Of a stretch of 64,000 nucleotides of DNA, positions 26,222 to 35,037 are shown in pieces. The position numbers and the translations under genes were made by a program. Source of the DNA: Ignavibacteria bacterium (GTDB taxonomy: Bacteria; Bacteroidota; Ignavibacteria; SZUA-365); assembly GCA_016720835.1 (NCBI GenBank), contig JADKJW010000001.1:1-64000 (forward strand), read 5' to 3'. Numbering within the stretch: position 1 is the stretch's first letter; every line of letters starts with the position of its first letter. The notes beneath the pieces are model-generated. The model was given only the letters and a program-made list of their open reading frames with translations. It ran no database searches and was not told the DNA's origin.

Positions 26222-27430
26222 TCACGACGTCTCGCGGAGGACCGTGAGATACTCCACCGCGAGGGAATCGAGATTGTACTGATCGCGCACGAAGCGGTAC
26301 GCGCTCTCGCCGCATTGCGCGCGGAAGGCGTCGTCGCCGCGGAAGCGCTCGATGGCGCCGACAAGCGCCTCGGTATCCTGCGGCTCGATGGAGATGCCCG
26401 CGCCGGCCTCCTCGACGATGCGCTGCGCTTCGCCCCGCACGCCGAGCACGATGGGCTTGCCGACGCCCATGATCTCGAACATCTTGGACGGAATGACGGT
26501 GCGGAAGAGATCCGCCTTGCGCAGCATCACGAGCGAGAGATCGATCTCGTTGAGCATCTGCGAGATCACCTCGCGCGATTGGCGGTCCACGAACAGCACG
26601 TTGGGCAGGCCGTTCGCGTAGGTCTTCAGCCGGGCCTTGGCCGCGCCCTCCCCGACGAGGATGAACTGGACGGACGGATCCGCCTTCATCCGCGCGGCCG
26701 CGTCGATCATGGTTTCCAGGCCGTGCGCCAGGCCGTGCGTGCCGATGTATGCGACGAGGAACTTGTCCTTCATCGGCCCGTTGAAATGCTGCCGCGCGCG
26801 CGGGCTGCGCTCGAACAGTTCCGAACTGACGCCGTTCGTGATCAGCTTGATCTTGTCGGCCGGCACGCCCTTGCGCAGGAGATGCTCGCGGAAGGCGTCG
26901 CTCACGATCACGATGCGGTCGGCGCGGCGGTACATGCCGCGCTCGATCCAGCGCAGGAAGGAGAGGAAGCGCGGATTGGTGTTGATCCCGACGGCCTCGA
27001 TCGAATCGGGCCAGAGGTCGCGGACTTCCAGAACCAGCGGAACGCCCTTGAGCTTTTTCACGAAGGTGCCGCTCACGCCCGAGAAGAACTGGGGAGTGGT
27101 GGCGATGCACACGTCCACGTCGCGCAGGGTTTCGCTGGCGAGCGCGGCGGAGAACCCGAAGGAGAGGTAGTTGATGCTGCGACGCACCTTCCACGCGTTC
27201 GGCGTGACGAACACCCAGGTGCGGTAGACGTCGATGCCGTCGATCACTTCGTGATGCAGGGCCTGCTTCCGGTAGCCGGGATAGACTTTCCCGATCGGAT
27301 GGTTCGGAATGCCGCATACCACCGACACCTTGTGCCCCATGCGGACCCAGCGGCGGCTGAATTCGTATGCTCGCGCCGAGGCTGCCCCCATTTCAGGAGG
27401 AAAGTACTGGCAGATGTACAGGATGTGCAC
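26222..27430 (-). CDS. Family 4 glycosyltransferase (WcaI/WbuB-like)
   Basis: A 402-residue GT-B-fold enzyme. The N-terminal domain opens MHILYICQYFPPEMGAASAR and has VLEVRDLWPDSIEAVG, a block characteristic of WcaI/WbuB-type transferases acting on undecaprenyl-linked sugars. The C-terminal domain holds VAYIGTHGLAHGLETMIDA and the EX7E region around PSKMFEIMGVGKPIVLG. It should add a sugar from a nucleotide donor during polysaccharide or LPS synthesis. It lies 10 bp upstream of the C25 peptidase gene and downstream of a heparinase-like gene. Confidence 0.88.
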   Translation of the reverse strand: MHILYICQYFPPEMGAASARAYEFSRRWVRMGHKVSVVCGIPNHPIGKVYPGYRKQALHHEVIDGIDVYRTWVFVTPNAWKVRRSINYLSFGFSAALASETLRDVDVCIATTPQFFSGVSGTFVKKLKGVPLVLEVRDLWPDSIEAVGINTNPRFLSFLRWIERGMYRRADRIVIVSDAFREHLLRKGVPADKIKLITNGVSSELFERSPRARQHFNGPMKDKFLVAYIGTHGLAHGLETMIDAAARMKADPSVQFILVGEGAAKARLKTYANGLPNVLFVDRQSREVISQMLNEIDLSLVMLRKADLFRTVIPSKMFEIMGVGKPIVLGVRGEAQRIVEEAGAGISIEPQDTEALVGAIERFRGDDAFRAQCGESAYRFVRDQYNLDSLAVEYLTVLRETS

Positions 27431-27583
27431 GGGCTGGGCTCTTCCGTTGCTTCAGAAGGGATAATATCACGGAAATCTGCACTTTTCCACACTTCGAAAC
27501 AAGCACGGACGGCGTTCCGGGCATGTCGGCAGCTTGCTCGATCGATGCGTTCCGACCGATTGACCAGCGGAACGCGGGCAAGG

Positions 27584-29425
27584 TTACAGGCGCGAAATTA
27601 TTGCCACAACGGGCGCATCCCCTTCCAGGATTTCCAGTCCCCCCTGCGTCTTCCGAACCGTGACATTCCGCGCGGTATTGCCGAATTGCAGCGTGTACGA
27701 GGTCGTCAGGGGCAGTTCCGCCATGGCATGCTGGACGACGGTCTTTCGCAGGACGCTGACGCCGAAGGCCGGATAGCATTCGGTCTCGAAGACGCGGACG
27801 TTCTCCCCGCCGGCGGGCTGCAATGAGCAGCGCCCGCTCTCCGCGAGAATGGCAACGCCGTGCCCGTCCCGTTTCAGCGCGATATCCGGCGCGAAATGCA
27901 CCATGTTTTCGACAAGGTGCCTTCCGCTCCCATGGATGAAATCGATCACCACCAGCCACGCGTCCCCGCGCAAGACCATGCAGCGCTCATGGATCAGGCC
28001 CTTCCCGAAACGCTCGTACCCGTCGTGCGCGGCGTGAAAAATCGTGCAGCCGTGTTCCTCTCGCGATTCGAGGAAGATGATGCCCGCGCGCCTGCCGACG
28101 CGGAAGCTTTTCCACACTTCGGACTGATCGCGCGAATCGAGTCGGACGGTATTGTGCGCCGCCGTGGAACGCGCGTAGGTCCGCTCGGGCGATTCGCGAT
28201 AATGGAAGACTCCCGTGTCCGATATCAGTCTCCTGCCCTTCCACGACACCTCGTAGCTCAGCGTGTCGCAATGCGCATGGCCGGGCTGGTAGTCGGGGCC
28301 GACGGGTCCGCCGTCGAACACGACGAAGAGATCGCCCGCACGGTGCACGAGAAGGCCGGAGACGCGTTGCGGCCGACGCAGCATGTCGGCCGTGGGCCGG
28401 GGATCGCCCGGCTGCAGTCCGTGATCGCGGCAGAGCCGCTCCCCGCGCGCGAGCACGTCGCGCGGCTGCAGGAAGGCGCTGGCGGTCGAGTCGTTCATGT
28501 ACGGGACATCCCCGTCGGGATGGAGGATGTGACCGAGAAAGCCGGTCATGCGCGCGGCGGCCTGCAACAGGGCGGCGGGCACGGGCTGGGCCGTCCGATC
28601 GAGCGCTTCCACCAGATCGAGCACATCGCTCGTCATCGCGACGTGGTACATGGGCGCGCGCTCGTAGTGCATGCCGTCGTCGAGCACCTGCTCGGCGAGT
28701 TCACGGAGCAGGAGTTTCATTCCTCTGCGCAGGGCCCGTGCTCCCGTCACATTCTGCAGGAACAACCCGGCGAGAACGAGGGCCTTGACGTTGCGCAGCA
28801 GATGGTTGGCCATCGTGCCGTACTCCATGTTTCGAAGGAGGACGCGCGTCATGCGGTCCACCCCCTGCGCCAGGAGTTGGCTGGCACCCTCCGGCGTGGC
28901 GCTGACGACGACGGCGGCGTGCAGGCGGATCCATGATTCGATGCGTATGGAGAGGACGTACGGATGCCATGCGGCGCTCCGGGATCCCTCCGAGAGAAGC
29001 GGGAAATCGCCGTTCCACTCCGCGACAAAGGCGAGGATGTCGTCCATGCCCGCATGGCCGTCGCGCAGCAGCGCGGGCAGATAGTCGTGATACCCGTAGT
29101 GGAATTGCCAGAGCAGCGGTTTGTCCGCGATGCTCGCGCGCCGTGCATCGCGGTCGGCGGGCAGCGCGCAACGGTCGTTCAGGAACGTGAAGATTCTCCC
29201 GCGAACATCGATCTCCTCGCAGCCGACGACGGGCGCCAGGAAGGGCACGGTCCGGTGCGGAATCGTCGCGACGGGCGGATCGAGAAACCGTTGCGCCGAC
29301 GCCATGCGCGCGAAACGGCGGAGCAACGCGCCCTTCACCGCGCGATGCACGCGCCAGTAGATCATCGCGGGACGGAGATGGATGATGGACCAGAAGAAGA
29401 TGGAGACCTGTTCGGTGCGTGTCAT
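27584..29425 (-). CDS. Heparinase II/III-like protein
   Basis: A 613-residue protein. The N-terminal alpha/alpha toroid region includes QFHYGYHDYLPALL and SIRIESWIRLHAAVV; the C-terminal beta-sandwich carries GPDYQPGHAHCDTLSYEVSW, RRLISDTGVFHYRESPERTY and STAAHNTVRLDSRDQSEVW, the conserved signature of heparinase II/III proteins. No signal peptide is evident, as in the forms found in exopolysaccharide loci beside AsnB-like proteins. It may cleave or modify an acidic polysaccharide. Start at 29425 (MTRTEQVSIFF). Confidence 0.85.
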   Translation of the reverse strand: MTRTEQVSIFFWSIIHLRPAMIYWRVHRAVKGALLRRFARMASAQRFLDPPVATIPHRTVPFLAPVVGCEEIDVRGRIFTFLNDRCALPADRDARRASIADKPLLWQFHYGYHDYLPALLRDGHAGMDDILAFVAEWNGDFPLLSEGSRSAAWHPYVLSIRIESWIRLHAAVVVSATPEGASQLLAQGVDRMTRVLLRNMEYGTMANHLLRNVKALVLAGLFLQNVTGARALRRGMKLLLRELAEQVLDDGMHYERAPMYHVAMTSDVLDLVEALDRTAQPVPAALLQAAARMTGFLGHILHPDGDVPYMNDSTASAFLQPRDVLARGERLCRDHGLQPGDPRPTADMLRRPQRVSGLLVHRAGDLFVVFDGGPVGPDYQPGHAHCDTLSYEVSWKGRRLISDTGVFHYRESPERTYARSTAAHNTVRLDSRDQSEVWKSFRVGRRAGIIFLESREEHGCTIFHAAHDGYERFGKGLIHERCMVLRGDAWLVVIDFIHGSGRHLVENMVHFAPDIALKRDGHGVAILAESGRCSLQPAGGENVRVFETECYPAFGVSVLRKTVVQHAMAELPLTTSYTLQFGNTARNVTVRKTQGGLEILEGDAPVVAIISRL

Positions 29426-29454
29426 GCCGCAAAGATACGCATTGGACGGACTGT

Positions 29455-31405
29455 TCAGTCGCTCACGAGCGGAAGCGCCGACGGCGCCTCGGCCGGATGC
29501 GGCGCCCATTCATCGAAGAAGACGCGCATCCATTCCTCGAAGACGAGCATCGCCCAGAGCCGCATCGCGTGGTCCTCGATGCCGCGGTCGTTTTCGCGCA
29601 ACAGGCGTTCCACCGCGTCCCGGTGCCACACGCCCCGCTGCCTCGACCGCTCGGACAGCAGGCGGTCGTGCAGGAGTTCGCGCTGCGGGCCGCGGAGCCA
29701 GCCGCGCACGGGCGGACTGTACCCGGTCTTTTTTCGCCGCAGAATGTCGTCGGGCATGTCGCCGCGGAACGCGTCGCGGAGCAGCGCCTTGCGGGTGACG
29801 CCGCGGAGCTTGTCGTCGTCGGGCAAGCCGAGCACGAAGGTCACGAGGTGATGGTCGAGGAACGGGACGCGCATCTCGACGCCGTTCGCCATGCTGGTCT
29901 TGTCCATGTTCTCGAGGTTCAGGCAGGGCAGAAACGTCCGCAGATCGGTCAGCAACAGGCGCGTGAGCGGCGTGCGGCCCGCCGCCGCGTCGAAGATCGC
30001 GCGATGGAATCCGTCCACGCCCTCCCGGAGCGCCGCGGAGGCCGCGCCGTGCGCGAGGAGGTCGCGCTGCAGACCGGGAGTGATGACGGTGGAAAATCCG
30101 AGGAAGCGGTCGAAGAGATTTTTCGGCGCATGGTCCGCGAACTGCAGCATGCGGCGCGCGCGCGCGATCGGCACGGCGCCCGCGCGCAGGAGCAGGCGCA
30201 GCAGCGCGGCGCCGGCGCCCCACGCGGCCGCCGGAATCCACGCCATCCGCTCCGCGAGCAATGCGGCGGGATAGCGCGGATAGCCCGCGAATATCTCGTC
30301 CGCGCCCATGCCGCTGAGGAGCACGGTGAGCGACGGTTTCGCCGCGGCGGTGAGGGCGAGGTTCGCGATGACGGTGGGGTCGGCGAGCGGTTCGTCGAGA
30401 TGCCACACCGCGCGCCGGAGCATGGCCGGCACGTCGGTCTCGAGCACGTGTTCGCTCAACGCCGCGCCGTAATGCGCGGCCGCGGCGCGCGCGTAGCGGG
30501 CGTCGTCCTCGAACACGTCGCGGTCCCGGCTCGCGTCGGAATACGTCGCGGTGAAGGCGCGCACGCCGCCCGCCGCGCCGCGCATCGCGCTGAGCAGGGC
30601 GGTGGAGTCGAGGCCGCCGCTGAGCAGCAGGCCGATCGGCACGTCGCTCACGAGCTGCGACTGCACGGCGTCGTCGAAACGCGCGCGGAACTCCCGCGTC
30701 CGCGCGCGCATCGCCGGACGGCGCGGACGTTTCAGCGGATATCGGACTCAAGTATTCGCCGGTCTCGAGCGTCCCGTCCCGGAAACGCAGCCAGCACCCC
30801 GGCTCCAGTTTGTGCACGCCCCGGAAGAGCGTGTCGGGACCGGGCACCCAGAGGTACGCGAGGTACTGCGGGAGCAGGTCCCAGCGCGCCTCGCGGCACG
30901 CGGGATACGCGGCGAGCAGCGCCTTCGCTTCGGACGCGAAGGCGAGGGACTCCCCGTCGCGCGTGTAGTACAGGGGTTTGATGCCGAGATGATCGCGCGC
31001 CGCGAACAGGGTGCGCGTGCGCTCGTCCCACACCGCGAAGGCGAACTGTCCCCGCAGCCGCCCGAGCACCCCCTCGCCCCACTGCGCGAAGGCGTGGAGC
31101 AGCACCTCGCTGTCCGATTGCGTGCGGAAACGCCAGCCCAGGCCCGCGAGGTCGTCGCGCAGCGCGCGGTAGTTGAAGATCTCCCCGTTGTAGGTGATCG
31201 TCCAGCGCCCGTCTTCCGTGCGCATCGGCTGCCGCGCGGCGGCGGAACAGTCGATGATGCGCAGACGGCGATGCCCGAATCCGGCGCGGCGATCCGCCGA
31301 CACCCACACCGCGCCGTCGTCGGGACCGCGGTGATGCAGCAGCTGCGTCATCAGCCGCAGCGCGTCCTCGTCGACGGCGCCGACGATGCCGGCTATGCCG
31401 CACAT
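29455..31405 (-). CDS. asnB: Asparagine synthase (glutamine-hydrolysing) family protein, frameshifted
   Basis: N-terminal class II glutamine amidotransferase domain with catalytic Cys2 (MCGIAGIVGAV), HHRGPDDG and TYNGEIFNYRALRD; C-terminal ATP-pyrophosphatase domain with the P-loop LLLSGGLDSTALL, GMGADEIFAGYPRYP and RVPFLDHHLV. The domains are in different frames: after GEYLSP near 30745 the protein continues in another frame as VRYPLKRPRRPAMRAR. Deleting one base there restores one chain of about 649 residues, the usual family length. In polysaccharide loci such proteins amidate sugars rather than make asparagine. Flanking heparinase and GT4 genes support that reading. Confidence 0.85.
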
Positions 31406-31451
31406 CGCGACGCTCCGACGAGCGGGGTGTCCGCCGGGATTCCGGAACGTG

Positions 31452-31994
31452 TCATTTGAAGCCGCGCCGCCGTTCGATGATGTGATAGGCCTCCGACACC
31501 TGCATGGCCTTCCCGGTGGCCTCCTTCTGCAGCTCGGGCGAGAGCGTCGCGACCTTGTCGGGATGCACCTGCCGCATGATGCGGCGATAGGCGCGCTTGA
31601 TGTCGTCCTCGCTCGCGCGCGGCGTGAGACCGAGCACGGCGTAGTAATACGCGTCGTCCTTCTCGCCCGGCTTGCGCCCGCCCTGCTGCTGCGACCGTTC
31701 CTTTCCCCCGCTGTCGCGGCTTCCCTGTTGCGACTGTCCCTTCCCTCCGGTGTCGCGGCTTCCCTGCTGCGACTTCCCGTGGCTTCCACCGCCGCCGGGC
31801 TCGCGCTGCCCCGCGCGGGAGGCCCCGGGTCCGGCCGGGCGGGCGGACGATTGCGCATCGCCACCCGCGGTCTTCTTCAGCTCCTCGTCAAAATCGGAGA
31901 GCTCCTGCTCCTCGCGGGTGAGTTTTTCGATGACATCGTTGACGGCGCTCGTCACGATGCGATTCACTCTGCGGAAAATCTGCTTGTACGACAT
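31452..31994 (-). CDS. J-domain protein with C-terminal J domain
   Basis: A 180-residue protein. Residues 1-45 are an amphipathic helical region (IFRRVNRIVTSAVNDVIEKL). Residues 60-110 are a Gly/Ser/Gln-rich linker with a duplicated 13-residue unit. Residues 115-178 are a J domain (YAVLGLTPRASEDDIKRAY) with the HPD motif at 144-146, which stimulates DnaK-type ATPases. No zinc finger or substrate domain of true DnaJ is present, so it is a specialised co-chaperone. It lies 10 bp after rsmE. Confidence 0.85.
   Translation of the reverse strand: MSYKQIFRRVNRIVTSAVNDVIEKLTREEQELSDFDEELKKTAGGDAQSSARPAGPGASRAGQREPGGGGSHGKSQQGSRDTGGKGQSQQGSRDSGGKERSQQQGGRKPGEKDDAYYYAVLGLTPRASEDDIKRAYRRIMRQVHPDKVATLSPELQKEATGKAMQVSEAYHIIERRRGFK
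31692..31769. repeat. In-frame 39-bp tandem duplication inside the J-protein linker
   Basis: Two near-identical 39-bp units encode QQGSRDTGGKGQS and QQGSRDSGGKERS (residues 76-101). The frame is kept, so repeat number can vary without breaking the gene. Confidence 0.75.
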
Positions 31995-32004
31995 GCATGC
32001 CTCG

Positions 32005-32712
32005 CTACAGTGAGAGTCGCGCGAGCGCGGCCACCGCCGCCGTTTCGCTCCTCAAACGCCGCGTCCCCAGCGACACGACCAGGCCGCCCCGCGCGCGGAC
32101 CAGCGCGACTTCCTGCTCGTCGAAACCGCCCTCCGGTCCGATGACGCACGCGATGGGTCGCCCGGGCGGGAGCCCGGCCACGGCGCGCTCGATCGTGTCC
32201 GCGGCGTCGGCTTCTTCATGACAGCACAACACCGCCGCGTCGCCGAGCAGATCCAGCGCGTCCTGCAGCGGGACCGCGGCGTCGACGCCGGGCCACACGC
32301 AACGTTCGCACTGCTTCATCGCGGCGAGGGCGATGGCCCGCCACCGCGCGCCCTTGTCGGCCGAGGCGATGCTGCGCGCGCTGCGGACGGGCATGATGCG
32401 GCCGACGCCGAGTTCGACGGCCTTCTCGACGATCCAGTCCATCTTGCCCGGATTCTTGAGCAGCGCCTGGACGAGCACGACGTCGCGCGTCGCCTCGTGC
32501 AGCCGCGGCAGCCGTTCCGTGATCAGGCAGAACGCGGCTTCCGGCGTCAGGCGCTCGATCCGCGCGCGCACCATCAATCCCGCGCCGTCGGCGATGTGGA
32601 TCCGCGCGCCCTCCCGCAGCCGCATGACGCGCGCGAGGTGGTGCAGTTCGTCGCCGCGGAGCGTGACCGCGCCGCCGTCGAAGTGTCCGGGGGGAGCGTA
32701 GAACACGTCCAT
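32005..32712 (-). CDS. rsmE: 16S rRNA (uracil-1498-N3)-methyltransferase
   Basis: A 235-residue SPOUT-family enzyme. The N-terminal PUA-like domain contains GDELHHLARVMRLREG; the C-terminal knot domain contains KMDWIVEKAVELGVGRI, CVIGPEGGFDEQEV and the terminal VSLGTRRLRSETAAVAAL. It methylates N3 of U1498 in 16S rRNA. Its start shares one base with the stop of the Omp85 gene (TGATG), indicating coupled translation. Confidence 0.93.
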   Translation of the reverse strand: MDVFYAPPGHFDGGAVTLRGDELHHLARVMRLREGARIHIADGAGLMVRARIERLTPEAAFCLITERLPRLHEATRDVVLVQALLKNPGKMDWIVEKAVELGVGRIMPVRSARSIASADKGARWRAIALAAMKQCERCVWPGVDAAVPLQDALDLLGDAAVLCCHEEADAADTIERAVAGLPPGRPIACVIGPEGGFDEQEVALVRARGGLVVSLGTRRLRSETAAVAALARLSL

Positions 32713-34043
32713 CAGAACGCCGTCCCGATGTCGATGATCCATTCGCCGACACCCCGCTCGTTCCACGCGCGGTCGACGCGCAGCACGGCGCTGTACGGGA
32801 ACAGGAAGTGCAGTCCGACGCCCGCCCCGCGCGGACTGTGCCGCCAGTCGGGCCTCTGGTGACGGTCCCACACCTGGCCCGCGTCCACGAACGCGGCGGC
32901 GTACAGGGCGAGCTTCCAGGTGGCGAACTCGCGCACGGGCATGCCCTGGACCTGCAGGTAGAACGGAGGCACGAGCGCGAAGCGCAGCTCGGCCGACGCC
33001 CCGGCCTGATTGTCGCCCTCGAGCTCCTCGCCGAAATGCCCGCGTATCCGCTCCGAATATCCGAAGAACACGTGCTCGTAATTCGGGATGGAGGGCCCGC
33101 TGCGCAGCGTCGCGAACGCCCGGACGCCGAGTGACAATCGCGTCGTGACCGGCGTATAGATCCGCGTGTCGATCGATCCCTGCACGAAGTCCACCTCGCC
33201 GAAGCCGAGACCTTTCTTGCGTGCGGACGCGCTGCCGAACATGCCGGCCGTGGGATACTCGCGCAAATTGCGCGTGTCGTGCCGCGCGCCGATGCCGACC
33301 CACGCGAAGCGGTCGATGCCGTCCTTCGCCGCCGTGCGTCCCTCGCGTTTCTCCGACACCTCGACGTAACTGAATCCCATCTCGAGCACGGCCGTGCGAA
33401 AGGCGTCGAAGCGCTTGCCGAGCGTCTGCGCGGCGCTGTACCGCAGCTCGTGAAAATCCGGACCCTCGCCTTTCGACACGAGACTCTTGTTGATCGAATT
33501 CTGATAGCCGAGCGAGGTCTCGGTGAACAGCTGCTCGCTGCCGAAGATCCACGGATTGCCGTAATAGAGCGACACCCACGGATTGTAGCCGAGCACGAAG
33601 CCCGCGAAGATCTTCTCGTTCCACCCGCGGAAATTCTCGTGCTTCACCCCGAGTCCGTAGTACCAGTGCCTGATATCGCGCTCCACCGTGCCGAGCAGGG
33701 GCACGGGGTAGAGGTACCAGCGCTCGTCCACTTCCACGAAGAGGATGGTGCTGTCCATGGGCGGACAGGAGATCGTCACGCGATTGAACAATCCCAGGCT
33801 GTAGACGCGCTCCTGGCAGTACTGCAGCGCGTCCGTCGTGACGCTGTCCCCGGCGTGGAGGGTCATTTCGCGCAGGATTATTTCGGACTTCGTGGTCTTG
33901 TTCCCGAGGATCGCGATCCCGCTCACGACCGGCGCGCGATCGCGGAGGCCGGGCGCATCCCGCACCGGCTGCGCGACACCGCGGGACGCGCCGAGGAGCG
34001 CGGCGAGCACGACGGCGAAGCAGACGGTCGCGGAACGGGACAT
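32712..34043 (-). CDS. Omp85-superfamily outer membrane protein (POTRA + surface-antigen barrel)
   Basis: A 443-residue exported protein with a signal peptide (VCFAVVLAALLGASRGVAQ). One POTRA-like domain at about 40-110 (VVSGIAILGNKTTKSEIILR and SLGLFNRVTI) precedes a beta-barrel with GARHDTRNLREYPTAG and a C-terminal strand ending WIIDIGTAF. With a single POTRA it is smaller than BamA and resembles TamA-like or patatin-type barrel proteins. It may help insert or export envelope proteins; the substrate is unknown. It lies 17 bp downstream of the DUF5683-like gene. Confidence 0.85.
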   Translation of the reverse strand: MSRSATVCFAVVLAALLGASRGVAQPVRDAPGLRDRAPVVSGIAILGNKTTKSEIILREMTLHAGDSVTTDALQYCQERVYSLGLFNRVTISCPPMDSTILFVEVDERWYLYPVPLLGTVERDIRHWYYGLGVKHENFRGWNEKIFAGFVLGYNPWVSLYYGNPWIFGSEQLFTETSLGYQNSINKSLVSKGEGPDFHELRYSAAQTLGKRFDAFRTAVLEMGFSYVEVSEKREGRTAAKDGIDRFAWVGIGARHDTRNLREYPTAGMFGSASARKKGLGFGEVDFVQGSIDTRIYTPVTTRLSLGVRAFATLRSGPSIPNYEHVFFGYSERIRGHFGEELEGDNQAGASAELRFALVPPFYLQVQGMPVREFATWKLALYAAAFVDAGQVWDRHQRPDWRHSPRGAGVGLHFLFPYSAVLRVDRAWNERGVGEWIIDIGTAF

Positions 34044-34060
34044 CGTCCGGTGCGGCGCGC

Positions 34061-34963
34061 TCAGAGGTGCACGCGGAAGGTTGCGGTGGGCGCCACTTCG
34101 GCCACTCCCCCCGGAAGCATGTGCATGCGGAGAGAGGAATGGAGTTCCACGTGCTTGTTGAAACGGGCCGTCGCCCACACCGCGTCCACCGCGCTCAGGA
34201 TGTGATTGAGGATCACCAGGTTGATCCACATCGTCGCGGTGTTGTAGAAGGAGTTCGCCTCCCCGCGCATGTTGCGGTACGCGTCGAAGCGCGGCGAGAT
34301 CACGTTGTACGGGCCGTCGAGCTTGTCCTCCCATCCGAAGGAGTACTGGTTGTACTTGCCGATCAGTTCGTAGTACTGCTGATCGCCGTGCGGCGGGAGA
34401 CGGTGCGAGAAGACCGGAACGGCGGATTCCACCGCGTGCAGTTCGTCCCAGTTGACGCGCTCCCACGGAGGCAGAGATTCGTCGGAATTGATGGTGATCG
34501 GTTTGGTGTTCTCGCCGCCGGGAAAGGTCTTCGCGTTGTCGTTCAGCCACTGCGCGTACTTGACGAGGCTCCAGTGCTGGTCGGCGTAGCGCTCGAACAC
34601 GCCGGTCTGGTCGTCGCCCTTCCGGTTGTACGAGACGTTGAGCAGGATGCCCGTGGCCTCGAATCCGGCGAAGAGCAGCGCGGTCCAGTAACTCCCGGCG
34701 TACACTTCGCCCGCGCCCGGAATGACCAGCGACAGCGCGGCGGCGAGATACGGCGATTTCCTGCCGCTGCCCGCGTCGCCGCTCTCCCATGGCGCAATTC
34801 CTGCAGCGCTCCCGCTCCGTACGGACGGCGCCACGTCTCCGCGCAATTCCGCGCGGAGCGCCGAACGCTCCATCGCTTCCGTCGCGCCGGACGGGCGATC
34901 GTCGTGCTGGGCCCGAAGCGCCGGGAACGCGAGAAGAAGCAGAAACAGTGCGCGAACGAGCAT
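34061..34963 (-). CDS. DUF5683-like membrane-associated exported protein
   Basis: A 300-residue protein with a signal peptide (MLVRALFLLLLAFPALRAQ). The segment SPYLAAALSLVIPGAGEVYAGSY has the IPGxGqxY pattern of DUF5683-type Bacteroidota proteins, followed by a hydrophobic helix (ALLFAGFEATGILLNVSY). The C-terminal part includes RNMRGEANSFYNTATMWINL and another hydrophobic stretch. No biochemical function is known. Its place directly before an Omp85 gene suggests a role at the cell envelope. Confidence 0.7.
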   Translation of the reverse strand: MLVRALFLLLLAFPALRAQHDDRPSGATEAMERSALRAELRGDVAPSVRSGSAAGIAPWESGDAGSGRKSPYLAAALSLVIPGAGEVYAGSYWTALLFAGFEATGILLNVSYNRKGDDQTGVFERYADQHWSLVKYAQWLNDNAKTFPGGENTKPITINSDESLPPWERVNWDELHAVESAVPVFSHRLPPHGDQQYYELIGKYNQYSFGWEDKLDGPYNVISPRFDAYRNMRGEANSFYNTATMWINLVILNHILSAVDAVWATARFNKHVELHSSLRMHMLPGGVAEVAPTATFRVHL

Positions 34964-35037
34964 CAGGAACCTCACAGAAATGGACAACGGGACTCGAGCA
35001 CGCTTCGCCCCGGCGCGGCCGGACTGCGCGCGAAGCG

